Assembly (NCBI GenBank): GCA_030066905.1
Contig: JASJAR010000010.1
Span: 26,787 to 90,786 of the forward strand
DNA from: Paracoccaceae bacterium
Lineage (GTDB): Bacteria > Pseudomonadota > Alphaproteobacteria > Rhodobacterales > Rhodobacteraceae
Length of the DNA: 64,000 nucleotides
Direction: 5' to 3'
In this document: piece by piece, positions 62,598 to 64,000 of the stretch
Numbering within the stretch: the first letter of the stretch is position 1
How the letters are laid out: each line of letters begins with the position of its first letter
Notes under the pieces: model-generated
What the model saw: only the letters and a program-made list of their open reading frames with translations
What the model was told of the DNA's origin: nothing
The model's database searches: none
Position numbers and translations under genes: made by a program

Positions 62598-62898
62598 AGA
62601 ACTGCCTCTCCAATTATGGCGTTTCCGCTTAGTCGACTTTCGCCGCGAAGCATAAACTTTGCAAGATGGGCTCTTAGCGTAACGATGCGTTTGCAGAAAC
62701 CTTGGCAAGCGTGCCCTGTTGCACAAACCTGCGGATGCACACGACTGGAGCTGGTCAGAACCCCTCCGTTAACGTGCGACCCTTACCGGAAACTGCTGGC
62801 GGGGCAGAGGCGCTGATCCTGCGTGGCAGAGGAACACGGACAGAATTCACCGTTTTTGGCGCACAGGTATTGTCAGGGGGTTTGTGTCCGCTTAGCGG

Positions 62899-62931
62899 AC
62901 TTTGCGGACAATCGTTGAATGTCCGCAAAGT
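62899..62931. repeat. Perfect 11-bp inverted repeat after the DnaB-like gene
   Basis: ACTTTGCGGAC (62899-62909) and GTCCGCAAAGT (62921-62931) are exact reverse complements with an 11-nt loop, followed by TTT on the plus strand. It lies 16 bp downstream of the stop of the minus-strand ATPase gene. It could be a bidirectional terminator or a protein-binding site. Confidence 0.5.
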
Positions 62932-62946
62932 TTTCTGAACGGCTGA

Positions 62947-63660
62947 CTACGCAGCCTGATCGAATTGGATCTTGCCGTCGTGCAAGAAGAAGCGTTTGCG
63001 GAAGACGGATAGATCGAGCGGGTTGGGCAATCGAACATCTGAGATGGTTGGCATAGCTCTCTCGGCTAAATCGAACGACCGATCAATCTGAGAGATCACG
63101 ACACATATAGCGCCCATTTCGATCACATACCTCCGGAGAGACTTGAACTGATCATCAAGGCTTGGATTGGTGCGCTTCTGATCGAGGAGCTGAAGGTAGT
63201 CTACAACGATGAACGCAGGTTCCGTCTCGGTTCTGAGTTTCCTGATGATATAGTCCGCAGAAACATCGTCAGATGTATCGATCACCAAAGCATCATTGAT
63301 TGAGCTTGGGCCAATACCCATGGTCGAGAGCCGATCTGCAACGTCGCGCTCATGGTAATCCAGCGTGAAGAAATAGCCTTTGCGGTGGAGTTGCGATGCC
63401 TTCGCCGCCAGTTCGAGGCCCAGAAGTGTCTTGCCATGCCCTGGCCGCGCCCCAATGAGTGCTAAGTCGCCGGGTTCCAATTGCGACAGAACATCTCTTG
63501 CTGGACTAGCAGTCGCTGGCGACGATACGAGATGGCTCCAATTTTGGAACCCCTCTTCGATGGCTACTTTGTCGAGTGCTTGATGCAGGGCAATGTCGAT
63601 GTCCCGCGCCAAGAGCTTGGCCTTCCGTTTCAGCACGTAGATGGGGGCAGATAACTGCAT
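62947..63660 (-). CDS. Stand-alone DnaB/RecA-like ATPase
   Basis: A 237-residue protein. Residues about 1-50 are a short basic helical domain (YVLKRKAKLLARDIDIALHQALDKVAIEEGFQNWSHL). Residues 65-237 form a RecA-fold ATPase: Walker A IGARPGHGKT near residue 75, Walker B PAFIVVDYLQLLD and VISQIDRS, as in DnaB helicase C-terminal domains. The N-terminal DnaB domain is missing, so it is not the replicative helicase. The ATG at 63660 has GAGGAGG upstream. Role unknown; may belong to the mobile element. Confidence 0.75.
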   Translation of the reverse strand: MQLSAPIYVLKRKAKLLARDIDIALHQALDKVAIEEGFQNWSHLVSSPATASPARDVLSQLEPGDLALIGARPGHGKTLLGLELAAKASQLHRKGYFFTLDYHERDVADRLSTMGIGPSSINDALVIDTSDDVSADYIIRKLRTETEPAFIVVDYLQLLDQKRTNPSLDDQFKSLRRYVIEMGAICVVISQIDRSFDLAERAMPTISDVRLPNPLDLSVFRKRFFLHDGKIQFDQAA

Positions 63661-64000
63661 GTGTCTTCCTCCTCTTTCGAGCCGCTTTTGCAATCCCTCC
63701 TTATGCTTGCGCTCGAACGAGACAGGTTCAGATGAGTTCGCTCAACATGACCAATGCTTCCCGGTTGGAGGGCGGAGGCCAGAGCAAGGCCTCCGCTCAC
63801 TTTGCTCCAGGTAGACCGACTACTCAACATGAAAGCAGCCGTTAGCTGCGCCCCGACGAATGAGCAGGTTAGGCTCGGAGCCGACGTTTGCTGCGATACG
63901 GTTAAATGGCTGGTATGGTCCACATTGAAGGTGATCGGTCCACTACCAGACACTGTTTCTCTGGCTTGAATGTCACACGATCACGATCTTTACTACTTTT
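63661..64000. other. 340-bp region at the right edge without a recognisable gene
   Basis: Only the ribosome site of the ATPase gene (63661-63680) can be assigned. No reading frame looks coding, and no tRNA 3'-end copy that would mark the right end of the island is present. Confidence 0.5.

Noticed and set aside
62947..63660. Replicative helicase dnaB
   Set aside because: The protein is half the normal length and lacks the DnaB N-terminal domain.

Overview
The window looks like a chromosomal segment of a Rhodobacteraceae-type alphaproteobacterium (Rhodobacterales). The basis is the high GC, dense operons with ATGA-type start/stop overlaps, gatC-gatA without gatB beside them, a DUF1127 protein, many short lipoproteins, and gene neighbourhoods typical of that family. 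No 16S rRNA or other species-level marker is present, so the genus is left open.

Left part (1-37,437) reads as core chromosome. In order: a 5-formyltetrahydrofolate cyclo-ligase/MgtE pair, guanine deaminase, an inositol-monophosphatase-type phosphatase, an XRE regulator, a LysR regulator divergent from a DUF1127 protein, a Bax-inhibitor-1 homologue, an aldo/keto reductase, a HIT protein, rpmG, a TerB-like protein, a CPBP membrane protease, the RNase P RNA, an AmpD-like amidase, gatA/gatC, a ceramidase-like membrane protein, a UPF0173 hydrolase, tadA and an RluB-type pseudouridine synthase. At 18.7-28.2 kb there is a loose membrane/stress group: small membrane protein, XpaC, TelA, a DUF2927 lipoprotein, an SPFH protein with a C-terminal GYF domain, a CAP-domain protein and a double zinc-ribbon membrane protein. 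Lactate permease and an AlkD-type protein are interspersed. PfkB kinase, dtd, an ABM monooxygenase and a TetR-controlled RND efflux pair follow, then an unidentified 633-residue exported protein and tRNA-Ser(GCT).

Right part (37,438-64,000) behaves as an integrated island. A tyrosine integrase with three tandem 12-bp repeats upstream sits directly after the tRNA. Behind it is a lower-GC, gene-poor zone with a DUF3883/PD-(D/E)XK-like protein and a dead second integrase. Next is a large catabolic block: a polar amino-acid ABC transporter with an M20 deacylase (42.4-46.6 kb), then a nine-gene operon (46.7-57.0 kb) of SnoaL, class III aminotransferase, HyuC/AllC-type amidohydrolase, guanidinobutyrase-type ureohydrolase, class I aminotransferase, 2-ketoarginine-decarboxylase-type ThDP enzyme, GlcD-type FAD oxidase, aldehyde dehydrogenase and IclR. 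Four of these enzymes match the arginine transaminase route (arginine to 2-ketoarginine, 4-guanidinobutyraldehyde, 4-guanidinobutyrate, then GABA plus urea). The extra hydrolases and the hydroxy-acid oxidase suggest the true substrate may be an arginine derivative. A shared 21-bp motif lies upstream of both transcription units and is a candidate operator for the IclR protein.

A second catabolic set (57.3-61.8 kb) has a LysR regulator divergent from nitroreductase, GNAT, VOC/extradiol-type, fumarylacetoacetase-family and glutathionyl-hydroquinone-reductase-like genes, suggesting quinone or aromatic metabolism. The window ends with a LysE exporter and a stand-alone DnaB/RecA-like ATPase. The right island border was not found inside the window.
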